A stretch of DNA of 64,000 bases from Aristolochia californica. Taxonomy: Eukaryota; Streptophyta; Magnoliopsida; Piperales; Aristolochiaceae. The translations under genes and the position numbers were made by a program. Below the pieces are notes generated by a model that did no database searches, was not told the DNA's origin, and saw only the letters and a program-made list of their open reading frames with translations. The DNA lies in NCBI GenBank assembly GCA_029961685.1, contig JARWKL010000012.1:9889955-9953954 (forward strand). The letters run 5' to 3'. Positions 38,283 to 52,000 of the stretch are shown here, piece by piece; the first letter of the stretch is position 1, and each line of letters opens with the position of its first letter.

Positions 38283-38904
38283 GGATCCACAGGTCATTTG
38301 CATCTTTAACATGTTTCAAGCTTGCATATCCATTTTTAAAACACGTGTGGAACAAATATCTTGGATAACTAAAGTTTTGTGTTAATTTTTGGTGTTTAAA
38401 TAATTTTTTTTTACTTACATTTGTTATTGTTTTAAATTTTTTCCATAAATAAACTCAAAAATTTTCATTTTGCAGTGATCTATTTGCCTTTTTTTGTTTA
38501 CGGGATGAAGGGAGAGAGAAAACTCAAAGTTTTGATTTAATAAAAAAGTGTACATTTAAAATGAAGACGCACAGTGCACAAATGTTGAGAGAGATATTTC
38601 CAAAGAGTGTCTGTAATTTTTAGGCGATTTAAGCTCTTTTTAGTTTTTATATCTCAGATTTTGGAATCATCGGGAAAAAGGGGGAGGTGGGGTGTTTTTA
38701 ACTGAGTGTTGACTCCCAATCCGTAAGTCATATCTTACAAAAAATATAGCCCGTTACAGATGATAAATCACATTACAATCATCTATGATTGTTAGGTAAG
38801 CTTTTTGTAAACGGGCAAAATAATGGCTAGTATGATTCTGGTAAATATCCACCGCACGTTCATTGAGAATTTAATGAGTGTCTGTTATTCTCTTTAAAAG
38901 CTTT
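38283..38904. repeat. Shortened M1 monomer, 622 bp
   Basis: The unit reads GGAACAAAT then ATCTTGGATAACT at about 38,350-38,370. About 52 bp normally lying between these two motifs is gone, including the ATTAGGGTTGAACTAGTGG segment. The remaining length matches a normal unit. The junction shows no convincing microhomology. The left flank GTGGAACAAAT is a rare variant also seen at about 7,380. Confidence 0.85.
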
Positions 38905-41900
38905 GGATCCATAGGTTATTTGCATCTTTAACAGGTTTCAAGCATGCATATCCATTTTTAAAACACGTGTAGAAGAAATCTCTTTCTTGTAAAATTCCAT
39001 GCTATTAGGGTTGAACTAGTGGAATTTCCCAAACTTGGATAACAAAAGTTTTGTGTTAATTTTTGGTGTGTGAATAAATTTTCTTTACTTACATTTTTTA
39101 TTGTTTTAAATTTTTTCCATACATAAACTCAAAAAGTTTCATTTTGCTATGATCTATTTGCCTTTTTTTGTTTACGGGATGAAGGGAGAACGAAAACTCA
39201 AAGTTTTGATTTAAGAAAAAAGTGTACATTTAAAATGGAGACGCACAGTGCTCAAATGTAGAGAAAGATAATTCCAAAGAGTGCCTGTAATTTTTAGGGA
39301 ATATAAGCTCTTTTTAGTTTTTATATCTCTGGTTTTGCAATCGTCGGGAAAAGGGGGAGGCGGGGTGTTTTTAACTGAGTGTTGACTCCCAATCCGTAAG
39401 TCATTTCTTACAAAAATATAGCCCGTTACGGATGATAAATCACTTTACAATCATCTATGATTGTTAGGTAAGCTTTTTGTAAACAGCAAAATAATGGCTA
39501 GTTTGATTTTGGTAAATATCCCACCGCACGTTCATTGAGAATTTAATGAGCGTTTGTTATTCTCTTTAAAAGCTTTGGATCCATAGGTCATTTGCATCTT
39601 TAACATGTTTCAAGAATGCATATCCATTTTTAAAACACGTGTAGAAGAAATCTCTTTCTTGTAAAATTCCATGCAATTATGGTTGAACTAGTGGAATTTC
39701 CCAAACTTGGAAAACAAAACTTTTGTGTTAATTTGTGGTGTGTGAATAAATTTTCTATACTTACATTTGTTATTGTTTTAATTTTTTTCAAACATAAACT
39801 CTAAAATTTTCATTTTGTTGTGATCTATTTGCCTTTTTTGGTTTACGGGATGAAGGGAGAGCGAAAACTCAAAGTTTTGATTTAAGAAAAAAGTGTACAT
39901 CTAAAATGGAGATGCACAATGCACAAATGTAGGGAGAGATAATTCCAAAGAGTGTTTTTAATTTTTAGGGATTGTAAGATCTTTTTAGTTTTTATATCTC
40001 AGGTTTTGCAATCGTCGAGAAAACGAGGAGGCGGGGTATTTTTAACTGACTGTTGACTCCCAATCCATATGTCATTTCTTACAAAAATATAGCCCGTTAC
40101 TCAGGATAAATCACATTACAGTCATCTATGATTGTTAGGTAAGCTTTTTGTAAACGGGCAAAATAATGGCTTGTTTGACTCGGGTAAATATCCCACGGCA
40201 CGTTCATTGAGAATTTAATGAGCGTTTGTTATTCTCATTAAAAGATTTGGATCCATAGGTCATTTGCATCTTTAACATGTTTCAAGCATGCGTATCCATT
40301 TTTAAAACACGTGTTCAAGAATTCTCGTTCTTGTAAAATTCCAAGCTATTAGGGTTGAACTAGTGGAATTTCCCAATCGTGGATAACTAAATTTTGTGTA
40401 CATTTGTGGTGTGTGAATAAATTTTCATTATTTACATTTCTTATTGTTTTAATTTTTTTCCATACATAAACTCTAAAATTTACATTTTGTTGTGATCTAT
40501 TTACCTTTTTTTTGTTTACTGCATGAAGGGAGAACGAAAACTCAAAGTTTTGATTTAAGATAAAAGTGTACATCTAAAATGGAGATGCCCAACGCACATA
40601 TGTAGAGAGATATAATTCCAAAGAGTGTCTGTTATTTTTAAGGATTGTAAGCTCTTTTCAGTTTTTATATCTCAGGTTTTGCAATCGTCGGGAAAAGGGC
40701 GAGGCGGGGGATTTTTAATTGAGTGTTGACACCCAATCCGTAAGTCATTTCTTATAATAATATTGCTCGTTACGAATGAAAAATCACCTTACAATCATCT
40801 ATGATTGTTAGGTAAGCTTTTTGCAAACGGGCAAAATATTGGCTTGTTTGACTCGGGTAAATATCCTACTGCACGTTCACAAGAGAATTTAATGAGCATA
40901 TGTTATTCTCTTTAAAAGCTTTGGATCCATAGGTCATTTGCATCTTTAACATGTTTCAAGCTTGCATATCCATTTTAAAAACACGTGTAGAAAAAATCTC
41001 TTTCTTGTAAAATTCCAAGCTATTAGGGTTGAACTAGTGGAATTTCCCAAACTTGGATAACAAAATTTTTGTGTTAATTTTTCGTGTGTGAATAAATTTT
41101 ATTTACTTACATTTGTTATTGTTTTAAATTTTTTCCAAACATAAACTCAAAAATTTTCATTTTGCTGTGATCTATTTGCCTTTTTTTTTTACGGGATGAA
41201 GGGAGAGAAAACTCAAAGTTTTGATTTAAGAAAAAAGTGTACATTTAAAATGGAGGCGCACAGTGCACAAATGTAGAGAGAGATAATTCCAAAGAGTGTC
41301 TGTAATTTTTAGGGAATATAGGCTCTTTTTAGTTTTTATATCTCTGGTTTTGCAATCGTCGGGAAAAGGGGGAGGCGGGGTGTTTTTAACTGAATGTTGA
41401 CTCCCAATCCTTAAGTCATTTCTCACAAAAATATAGCCCGTTACGGATGATAAATCACTTTACAATCATCTATGATTGTTAGGTAAGTTTTTTGTAAACG
41501 GGCAAAATAATGGCTAGTTTGATTCTGGTAAATATCCCACCGCACGTTCAATGAGAATTTAATGAGCGTTTGTTATTCTCTTTAAAAGCTTTGGATCCAT
41601 AGGTCATTTGCATCTTTAACATGTTTCAAGCATGCATATCCATTTAACGTGTAGAAGAAATCTCTTTCTTGTAAAATTCCAAGCTATTAGGGTTGAACAA
41701 GTGGAATTTCCCAATCTTGGATAACTAAATTCTGTGTTCATTTGTGGTGTGTGAATAAATTTTCATTACTTACAATTGTTATTGTTTTAATTTTTTTCCA
41801 CACATAAACTCTAAAATTTTCATTTTGTTGTGATCTATTTGCCTTTTTTGGTTTACGGGATGAAGGGAGAGCGAAAACTCAAAGTTTTGATTTAAGAAAA

Positions 41901-44900
41901 GAGTGTATATCTAAAATGGAGATGCACAATGCACAAATGTAGAGAGAGATAATTCCAAAGAGTGTTTGTAATTTTTAGGGATTGTAAGATCTTTTTAGTT
42001 TTTATATCTCAGGTTTGTCAATCGTCGGGAAAAGGGGGAGGTGGGGAATTTTTAATTGAGTGTTGACTCCCAATCCGTAAGTCATTTCTTACAATAATAT
42101 TGCCCGTTACGAATAAAAAATCACTTTACAATCATCTATGATTGTTAGGTCAACTTTTTACAAACGGGCAAAATAATGTCTTGTTTGACTTGGGTAAATA
42201 TTCCGCCGCACGTTCACTTCAGAATTTAATGAGCGTTTGTAATTCTCATTAAAAGCTTTGGATCCATAGGTCATTTGCATCTTTAATATATTTCAAGCAT
42301 GCATATCCATTTCCAAAACACGTGTGGAAGAAATCTCTTTCTTGCAAAATTCCAAGCTATTAGGGTTGAACTAGTGGAATTTCCCAATGTGATAACTAAA
42401 TTTTGTGTTCATTTGTGGTGTGTGAATAAATTTTCATTACTTACTTTTGTTATTTTTTTAATTTTTTTCCATACATAAACTCTTAAATTTTCATTTTGTT
42501 GTGATCTATTTACCTTTTTTTGTTTACGACATGAAGGGAGAACGAAAACTCAAAGTTTTGATTTAAGAAAAAAGTGTACATCTAAAATGGAGATGCACGA
42601 TGCACAAATGTAGAGAGATATAATTCCAAAGAGTGTCTGTGATTTTTAAGGATTGTTAGCTCTTTTCAGTTTTTATATCTCAGGTTTTGCAATCGTCGGG
42701 AAACGGGGGAGGCGGGGGATTTTTAATTAAGTGTTGACTCCCAATCCGTAAGTCATTTCTTATAATAATATTGCTCGTTACGAATGAAAAATCACTTTAC
42801 AATCATCTATGATTGTTAGAACAACTTTTTGCAAACGGGCAAAATATTGGCTTATTTGACTCGGGTAAATATCTTACCGCACGTTCAATAGAGAATTTAA
42901 TGAGCGTATGTTATTCTCTTTAAAAACTTTGGATCCATAGGTCATTTGCATCTTTAACATGTTTCAAGCTTGCATATCCATTTTTAAAACACGTGTAGAA
43001 AAAATCTCTTTCTTGTAAAATTCCAAGCTATTAGGGTTGAACTAGTGGAATTTCCCAAACTTGGATAACAAAAGTTTTGTGTTAATTTTTGGTGTGTGAA
43101 TAAATTTTATTTACTTACATTTGTTATTGTTTTATATTTTTTCCATACATAAACTCAAAAATTTTCATTTTGCGGTGATCTATTTGCTTTTTATTGTTTA
43201 CGGGATGAAGGGAGAGAGAAAACTCAAAGTTTTGATTTAAGAAAAAAGTGTACATTTAAAATGGAGACGCAAAGTGCACAAATGTAGAGAGAGATCATTC
43301 CAAAGAGTGTCTGTAATTTTTAGGGAATTTAAGCTCTTTTTAATTTTTATTTCTCAGGTTTTGCAATCATCGGGAAAAGGGGGAAGCGGGGTGTTTTTAA
43401 TCGAGTGTTGACTCCCAATCCGTAAGTCATTTCTTACAAAAATATAGCCCGTTACGGATGATAAATCACTTTACAATCATCTATGATTGTTAGGTAAGCT
43501 TTTTATAAATGGGCAAAATAATGGCAAGTTTGATTCTGGTAAATATCCCACCACACGTTCATTGAGAATTTAATGAGCGTTTGTTATTCTCTTTAAAAGC
43601 TTTGGATCCATAGGTCATTTGCATCTTTAACAAATTTCAAGCATGCATATCCATTTTTAAAACACGTGCAGAAGAAATCTTTTTCTTGTAAAATTCCATG
43701 CAATTAGGGTTGAACTAGTGGAATTTTCCAAACTTGGAAAACAAAACTTTTGTGTTCATTTGTGGTGTGTGAATAAATTTTCTATACTTACATTTGTTAT
43801 TGTTTTAATTTTTTTTCACACATAAACTCTAAAATTTTCATTTTGTTGTGATCTATTTTCCTTTTTTGGTGTACGGGATGAAGGGAGAGCGAAAACTCAA
43901 AGTTTTGATTAAAGAAAAAAGTGTACATCTAAAATGGAGATGCACAATGCACAAATGTAGGGAGAGATAATTCCAAAGAGTGTTTGTAATTTTGAGGGAT
44001 TGTTAGATCTTTTTAGTTTTTATATCTCAGGTTTTGCAATCGTCGGGAAAATGGGGAGGTGGGGTGTTTTTAACTGACTGTTGACTCCCAATCCGTATGT
44101 CAATTCATTCAAAAAATAGCCCATTACTCATGATAAATCACATTACAATCATCTATGATTGTTAGGTCAGCTTTTTCCAAACGGGTAAAATAATGACTTG
44201 TTTGACTCGGGTAAATATCCCACCGCACGTTCACTAGAGAATTTAATGAGCCTATGTTATTCTCTTTAAAAGATTTGGATCCATAGGTCATTTGCTTCTT
44301 TAACATGTTTCAAGCTTGCATATCCATTTTTAAAACATGTGTAGAAGAATTCTCTTTCTTGTAAAATTCCAAGCTATTAGGGTTGAACTAGTGGAATTTC
44401 CCAATCTTGGATAACTAAATTTTGTGTTCATTTGTGGTGTGTGAATAAATTTTCATTACTTACATTTGTTATTGTTTTAATTTTTTTCTGGACATAAACT
44501 ATAAAATTTTCATTTTGTTGTGATATATTTACCTTTTTTTGTTTACGGCATGAAGGGAGAACGAAAACTCAAAGTTTTGATTTAAGAAAAAAGTGTACAT
44601 CTAAAATGGAGATGCACAACGCACAAATGTAGAGAGATATAATTCCAAAGAGTGTCAGTGATTTTTAAGGATTGTGAGCTCTTTTCAGTTTTTAGTTCTC
44701 AGATTTTGCAATCGTCGGGAAAATTGGGAGGCGGGGGATTTTTAATTGAGTGTTGACACCCAATCCGTAAGTCATTTCTTATAATAATATTGCCCGTTAC
44801 GAATGAAAAATCACTTTACAATCATCTATGATAGTTTGGTCAGCTTTTTGCAAACGGGCAAAATATTGGCTTGTTTGACTCGGGTAAATATCCTCCCGCA

Positions 44901-47900
44901 CGTTCACTAGAGAATTTAATGAGCGTATGTTATTCTCTTTAAAAGCTTTGGATCCATAGGTCATTTGCATCTTTAACCTGTTTCAAGCTTGCACATCCAT
45001 TTTTAAAACACGTGTAGAAGAAATCTCTTTCTTGTAAAATTCCAAGCTATTAGGGTTGAACTAGTGGAATTTCCCAATCTTGGAAAACTAAATTTTGTGT
45101 TCATTTGTGGTGTGTGAATAAATTTTCATTACTTACATTTGTTATTGTTTTCATTTTTTTCCGTACATAAACTCTAAAATTGTCATTTTGTTGTGATCTA
45201 TTTACCTTTTTTTGTTTACGGCATGAAGGGAGAACGAAAACTCAATGTTTTGATTTAAGAAAAAGTGTAGATCTAAAATGGAGATGCACAACGCCCAAAT
45301 GTAGAGAGATATAATTCCAAAGAGTGTCTGTGATTTTAAGGATTGTGAGCCCTTTTCAGTTTATAGTTCTTATATTTTGCAATCGTCGGGAAAATGGGGA
45401 GGCGGGGGATTTTTAATTGAGTGTTACACCCAATCCGTAAGTCATTTCTTACAATAATATTGCCCATTACGAATGAAAAATCACTTTACAATCATTTATG
45501 ATTGTTAGGTCAGCTTTTTGCAAACGGGCAAAATAATGGCTTGTTTGACTCGGGTAAATATCCCACCTCATGTTCACTTCAGAAGTTAATGAGCGTTTGT
45601 AATTCTGATTAAAAGCTTTGGATCCATAGGTCATTTGCATCTTTAACATGTTTGAAGCATGCATATCCATTTTTAAAACACGTGTAGAAGAAATCTCTTT
45701 CTTTTAAAATTCAAGCTATTAGGGTTGAACTAGCTGAATTTCCGAATCATGGATAACTAAATTTTGTGTTCATTTGTGGTGTGTTAATAAATTTTCGTTA
45801 CTTACATTTGTTATTGTTTTAATTTTTTTCCATACATAAACTCTAAAATTTTCATTTTGCTGTGATCTATTTGCCTTTTTTTGTTTACGGGATGAAGGGA
45901 GAGAGAAAACTCAAAGTTTTGATTTAAAAAAAAAGTGTACATTTAAAATGGAGACACACAGTGTACAAATGTAGAGAGAGATAATTCCAAAAAGTGTCTG
46001 TAATTTTTAGGGAATTTAAGCTCTTTTTAGTTTTTATATCTCAGGTTTTGCAATCGTCGGGAAAAGGGGAGGTGGGGTGTTTTTACCTGAGTGTTGACAC
46101 CCAATCCGTAAGTCATTTCTTACAAAAATATAGCCCATTACGGATGATAAATCATTTTACAATCATCTATGATTCTTAGGTAAGCTTTTTGTAAACGGGC
46201 AAAATAATGGCTAGTTTGATTCTGGTAAATATCCCACCGCACGTTCATTGAGAATTTAATGAGCGTTTGTTATTCTCTTTAAAAGTTTTGGATCCATAGG
46301 TCATTTGCATCTTTAACATGTTTCAAGCATGCATATCCATTTTTAAAACACGTGTAGAAGAATTCTCTTTCTTGTAAAATTCCAAACTATTAGGGTGGAA
46401 CTAGTGGAATTTCCCAATCTTGGATAACTAAATTTTGTGTTCATTTGTGGTGTGTGAATAAATTTTCATTACTTACATTTGTTATTGTTTAAATTTTTTT
46501 CCATACATAAACTCTAAAATTTACATTTTGTTGTGATCTATTTACCTTTTTTTGTTTACGGCATGAAGGGAGAACGAAACCTCAAAGTTTTGATTTAATA
46601 AAAAAGTGTACATCTAAAATGGAGATGCACAACGCACAAATGTAGAGAGATATAATTCCAAAGAGTGTCCGTGATTTTTAAGGATTGTGAGCTCTTTTTA
46701 GTTTTTAGTTCTCAGGTTTTGCAATCGTCGGGAAAAAGGGGGAGGAGGGGGATTTTTAATTGAGTGTTGACTCCCAATCCGTATATCATTTCTTACAATA
46801 GCCCGTTACGAATGAAAAATCACTTTAAAATCATCTATGATTGTTAGGTCAGCTTTTTGCAAACGGGCAAAATAATGGCTTGTTTCACTCGGGTAAATAT
46901 CCCGCCGCACGTTCACTTCAGAATTTAATGAGCGTTTGTAATTCTCATTAAAAGCTTTGGATCCATAGTTCATTTGAATCTTTAACATGTTTCAAGCATG
47001 CCAATCCATTTTTAAAACACATGTAGAAGAAATCTCTTTCTTGTAAAATTCCAAGCTATTATGGTTGAACTAGTGGAATTTCCCAATCTTGGATAACTAA
47101 ATTTTGTTTTCATTTGTGGTGTGTGAATAAATTTTCATTACTTACATTTGTTATTGTTTTAATTTTTTTCCATACATAAACTCTAAAATTTTCATTTTGT
47201 TGCGATTTATTTACCTTTTTTTGTTTACGGCATGAAGGGAGAACGAAAACTCAAAGTTTTGATTTAAGAAAAAAGTGTACATCTAAAATGGAGATGCACA
47301 ATGCACAAATGTAGAGAGATATAATTAAAAAGAGTATCTGTGATTTTTAAGGATTGTAAGCTCTTTTCAGTTTTTATATCTCAGGTTTTGCAATCGTCGG
47401 GAAAAGGGGGAGGCTGGGGATTTTTAATTGAGTGTTGACTCCCAATCCGTAAGTCATTTCATACAATAATATAGCCCGTTACAAATGAAAAATCACTTTA
47501 CAATCATCTATGATTGTTAGGTCAGCTTTTTGCAAATGGGCAAAATAATGACTTGTTTGACTCGGGTAAATATCCCACCGTACGTTCACTAGAGAATTTA
47601 AGGAGCGTATGTTATTCTCTTTGAAAGCTTTGGATCCATTGGTAATTTGGATCTTTAACATGTTTCAAGCTTACATATCCATTTTTAAAACACGTGTAGA
47701 AGAAATCACTTTCTTGTAAAATTCCAAGCAATTAGGGTTGAACTAGTGGAATTTCCCAAACTTGGATAATAGAAGTTTTGTGTTAATTTTTTGTGTGTGA
47801 ATAAATTTATTTACTTACATTTGTTATTGTTTAAAAATTTTTCCATACATAAACTCAAAAATTTTCATTTTGCTGTGATCTATTTGCCTTTTTTGTTTAT

Positions 47901-48302
47901 GGGATGAAGGGAGAGAGAAAACTCAAAGTTTTGATTTAAGAAAAAAGTGTACATTTAAAATGGAGACGCATAGTGCACCAATGTAGAGAGAGATAATTCC
48001 AAAGAGTGTTTGTAATTTTTAGGGAATTTAAGCTCTTTTTAGTTTTTATATATCAGGTTTTGCAATCGTCGGAAAAAGGGGGAGGCAGGGTGTTTTTAAC
48101 TGAGTGTTGACTCCCAATCCGTAAGTCATTTCTTACAAAAATATAGCCCATTACGGATGATAAAGTACTCTACAATCATCTATGATTGTTAGGTAAAATT
48201 TTTGAAAACGGGCAAAATAATGGCTAGTGTGATTCAGGTAAATATCACACCGCACGTTCATTGAGAATTTAATGAGAGTTTGTTATTCTCTTTAAAAGCT
48301 TT
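38283..48302. repeat. Irregular M1/M2/M3 region without M4
   Basis: Units by start: 38283 M1 (deleted form), 38905 M1, 39577 M2, 40249 M3, 40923 M1, 41593 M2/M3, 42260 M3, 42931 M1, 43604 M2, 44277 M3, 44950 M3, 45620 M3-to-M1 mosaic, 46290 M3, 46959 M3, 47632 M1. The core order is M1-M2-M3, the same order that becomes regular after 49 kb, but with duplicated M1 (38.3-39.6 kb), doubled M3 and mosaic units. The unit at 39577 ends with a hybrid tag: b on the left (CATTGAGAATTT) and a on the right (CTCATTAAAAG). Small deletions occur near 41,645 (about 6 bp) and 46,798 (about 6 bp). Confidence 0.75.
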
Positions 48303-49006
48303 GGATCCGTAGGTCATTTCAATCCTTAACATGTTTCAAGCATACATATCCATCTTTAACATGTTTCAAGCTTGCATATCCATTCTTAAAACATGCGTAG
48401 AAGAAATCTCTTTCTTGTAAAATTCCAAGCTATTAGGGTTGAACTAGTGGAATTTCCAAAACATGGATAACAAAAGTTTTGTGTTAATTTTTGGTGTATG
48501 AATAAGTTTTCTTTACTTAAATTCTTTATTGTTTTAAATTTTTTCCTTACATAAACTCAAAAATTTTCATTTTGCTGTGATCTATTTACCTTTTTTTTGT
48601 TTTCGGGATGAAAGGAGAGAGAAAACTCAAAGTTTTGATTGAAGAAAAAAGTGTACATTTAAAATGGAGACGCACAATGCACAAATGTAGAGAGTGATAA
48701 TTCCAAAGAGTGTCTATAATTTTTAGGGAATTTAGGCTCTTTTTACTTTTTATATCTCTGGTTTTGCAATCGTCGGGAAAAGGGGGAGGCGGGGTGTTTT
48801 TAATTGAGCGTTGACTCCCAATCCGTAAGTTATTTTTTACAAAAATATTGCCTGTTATGATTGATAAATCACTTTACAATCATCTTTGATTGTTAGGTAA
48901 GCTTTTTGTAAACGGGCAAAATAATGGCTAGTTATATTCTGGTAAATATCCCACTACACGTTCATTGAAAATTTAAAAAGCGTTTGTTATTCTCCTTAAA
49001 AGTTTC
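48303..49006. repeat. M1-prime monomer with a 30-bp internal duplication, 704 bp
   Basis: This is the first unit of the M1-prime form, which ends CATTGAAAATTTAAAAAGCG in place of CATTGAGAATTTAATGAGCG and has GTGTATGAATAA. The segment around TTAACATGTTTCAAGC occurs twice, at about 48,322-48,351 and 48,352-48,381. The first copy reads CAAGCATACATATCC and the second CAAGCTTGCATATCC then ATTCTTAAAA. The second copy matches the start of the M1-prime units at 50353, 52372, 55036 and 57705, so the duplication looks like a junction between two unit types. Confidence 0.85.
48322..48381. repeat. Two direct copies of a 30-bp segment
   Basis: Copy one is at 48322-48351 and copy two at 48352-48381. They differ at a few positions and no other unit in the window has both. 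The extra copy accounts for the unit length of 704 bp against the usual 674. Confidence 0.85.
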
Positions 49007-52000
49007 GGATCCATAGGTCATTTGCATCTTTAACATGTTTCAAGCATGCATATCCATTTTTAAAACACGTGTAGTAGAAATCTCTTTCTTGTAAAATTCC
49101 ATGCAATTAGGGTTGAACTAGTGGAATTTCCCAAACTTGCAAAACAAAAATTTTGTGTTCATTTGTGGTGTGTGAATAAATTTTCTATACTTACATTTGT
49201 TATTGTTTTAATTTTTTTTCACACATAAACTCTAAAATTTTCATTTTGTTGTGATCTATTTGCCTTTTTTGGTTTACGGGATGAAGGGAGAGCGAAAACT
49301 CAAAGTTTTGATTTAAGAAAAAAGTGTACATCTAAAATGGAGATGCACAAAGCACAAATTCAGGGAGAGATAATTCCAGAGAGTGTTTGTAATTTTTAGG
49401 GATTGTAAGATCTTTTTAGTTTTTATATCTAAGGTTTTGCAATCGTCGAGAAAACGAGGAGGCGGGGTATTTTTAACTGACTGTTGATTCCCAATCTGTA
49501 TGTCATTTCTTACAAAAATATAGCCCGTTACTCATGATAAATCACATTACAATCATCTATGATTTTTAGGTGAGCTTTTTGCAAACGGGCAAAATAATGG
49601 CTTGTTTGACTCGGGTAAATATCCCGCCGCACGTTCACTTCAGAATTTAATGAGTGTTTGTTATTCTCATTAAAAGCTTTGGATCCATAGATCATTTGCA
49701 TCTTTAACATGTTTCAAGCATGCATAACCATTTTTAAAACACGTGTAGAAGAATTCTCTTTCTTGTAAACTTCCAAGCTATAAGGTTGAACTAGAGGAAT
49801 TTCACAATCTTGGATAACTAAATTTTGTGTTCATTTGTGATGTGTGAATAAATTTTCATTACTTACAATTGTTATTGTTTTAATTTTTTTTCATACATAA
49901 ACTCTAAAATTTACATTTTGTTGTGATCGATGTACCTTTTTTTGTTTACGGCATGAAGTGAGAACGAAAACTCAAAGTTTTGATTTAATAAAAATTTGTA
50001 CATCTAAAATGGAGATGCACAATGCAGAAATGTACAGAGATATAATTCCAATGAGTGTCTATGATTTTTAAAGATTGTGAGCTATTTTCTGTTTTTAGTA
50101 CTCAGGTTTTGCAATCGTAAGGAAAAGGGGGAGGCGAGGGATTTTTAATTGAGTGTTGACTCCCAATCCGTAAGTCATTTCGTACAATAATATAGCCCGT
50201 TACGAATGAAAAATCACTTTACAATCATCTATGATTGTTAGGTCAGCTTTTTGCAAACGGGCAAAATAATGGCTTGTTTGACTCGGGTAAATATCACACC
50301 GCACGTTCACTAGAGAATTTAATGAGCGTATGTAATTCTCTTTAAAAGCTTTGGATCCATAGGTCATTTGCATCATTAACATGTTTCAAGCTTGCATATC
50401 CATTCTTAAAACACGTGTAGAAGAAATATCTTTCTTGTAAAATTCCAAGCTATTAGGGTTGAACTAGTGGAATTTCCCAAACTTGGATAACAAAAGTTTT
50501 GTGTTAATTTTTGGTGTATGAATAAATTTTCTTTACTTAAATTTGTTATTGTTTCAAATTTTTTCCACACTTAAACTCAAAAATTTTCATTTTGCTGTGA
50601 TCTATTTACCTTTTTTTTGTTTTCAGGATGAAGGGAGAGAGAAAACTCAAAGTTTTGATTTAAGAAAAAAGTGTACATTTAAAATGGTGACGCACAGTGC
50701 ACAAATGGAGAGAGTGATAATTCCAAAGAGTGTCAATAATTTTTTGGGAATTTAGGCGCTTTTAACTTTTTATATCTCTGGTTTTGCAATCGTCGGGAAA
50801 AGGGGGAGGCGGGGTGTTTTTAACTGAGCATTGACTCCCAATCCGTAAGTCATTTTTGACAAAAATATTGCCCGTTACGGATGATAAATCACTTTACAAT
50901 CATCTATGATTGTTAGGTAAGCTTTTTGTAAACGGGCAAAATAATGGCTAGTTTGATTCTGGTAAATGTCCCACTGCACGTTCATTGAAAATTTAAAAAG
51001 CGTTTGTTATTCTCTTTAAAAGCTTTGGATCCATAGGTCATTTGCATCTTGAACATGTTTCAAGGATGCATATCCATTTTTAAAACACGTGTAGTAGAAA
51101 TCTCTTTCTTGTAAAATTCCATGCAATTAGGGTTGAACTAGTGGAATTTCCCAAACTTGGAAAACAAAACTTTTGTGTTCATTTGTGGTGTGTGAATAAA
51201 TTTTCTATACTTACATTTGTTATTGTTTTTTTTTTTCACACATAAACTCTAAAATTTTCATTTTGTTGTGATCTATTTGCCTTTTTTGGTTTACGGGATG
51301 AAGGGAGAGCGAAAACTCAAAGTTTTGATATAAGAAAAAAGTGTACAACTAAAATGGAGATGCACAAAGCACAAATGTAGGGAGAGATAATTCCAGAGAG
51401 TGCTTTTAATTTTTAGGGATTGTAAGATCTTTTTAGTTTTTATATCTAAGGTTTTGCAATCGTCGAGAAAACGGGGAGGCGGGGTATTTTTGACTGACTG
51501 TTGACTCCCAATCCGTATGTCATTTCTTACAAAAATATAGCCCGTTACTCAAGATAAATCACATTACAATCATCTATGATTGTTAGGTGAGCTTTTTGCA
51601 AACGGGCAAAATAATGGCTTGTTTGACTCGGGTAAATATCCCGCCGCACCTTCACTTCAGAATTTAATGAGTGTTTGTTATTCTCATTAAAAGCTTTGGA
51701 TCCATAGGTCATTTGCATCTTTAACATGTTTCAAGCATGCATATAACCATTTTTAAAACATGTGTAGAAGAATTCTCTTTCTTGTAAACTTCCAAGCTAT
51801 TAGGGTTGAACTAGAGGAATTTCACAATCTTGGATAACTAAATTTTGTGTTCATTTGTGATGTGTGAATAAATTTTCATTACTTACAATTTTATTGTTTT
51901 AATTTTTTTTCATACATAAACTCTAAAATTTACATTTTGTTTTGATCGATGTACCTTTTTTTGTTTACGGCATGAAGTGAGAACAAAAACTCAAAGTTTT

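Noticed and set aside
25166..51000. Plus-strand frames of 61-78 aa (25166-25384, 29013-29334, 31581-31769, 45994-46179, 50543-50755)
   Set aside because: Each occurs in one or a few units only, overlaps the same satellite body in different frames, and lacks any protein family feature.
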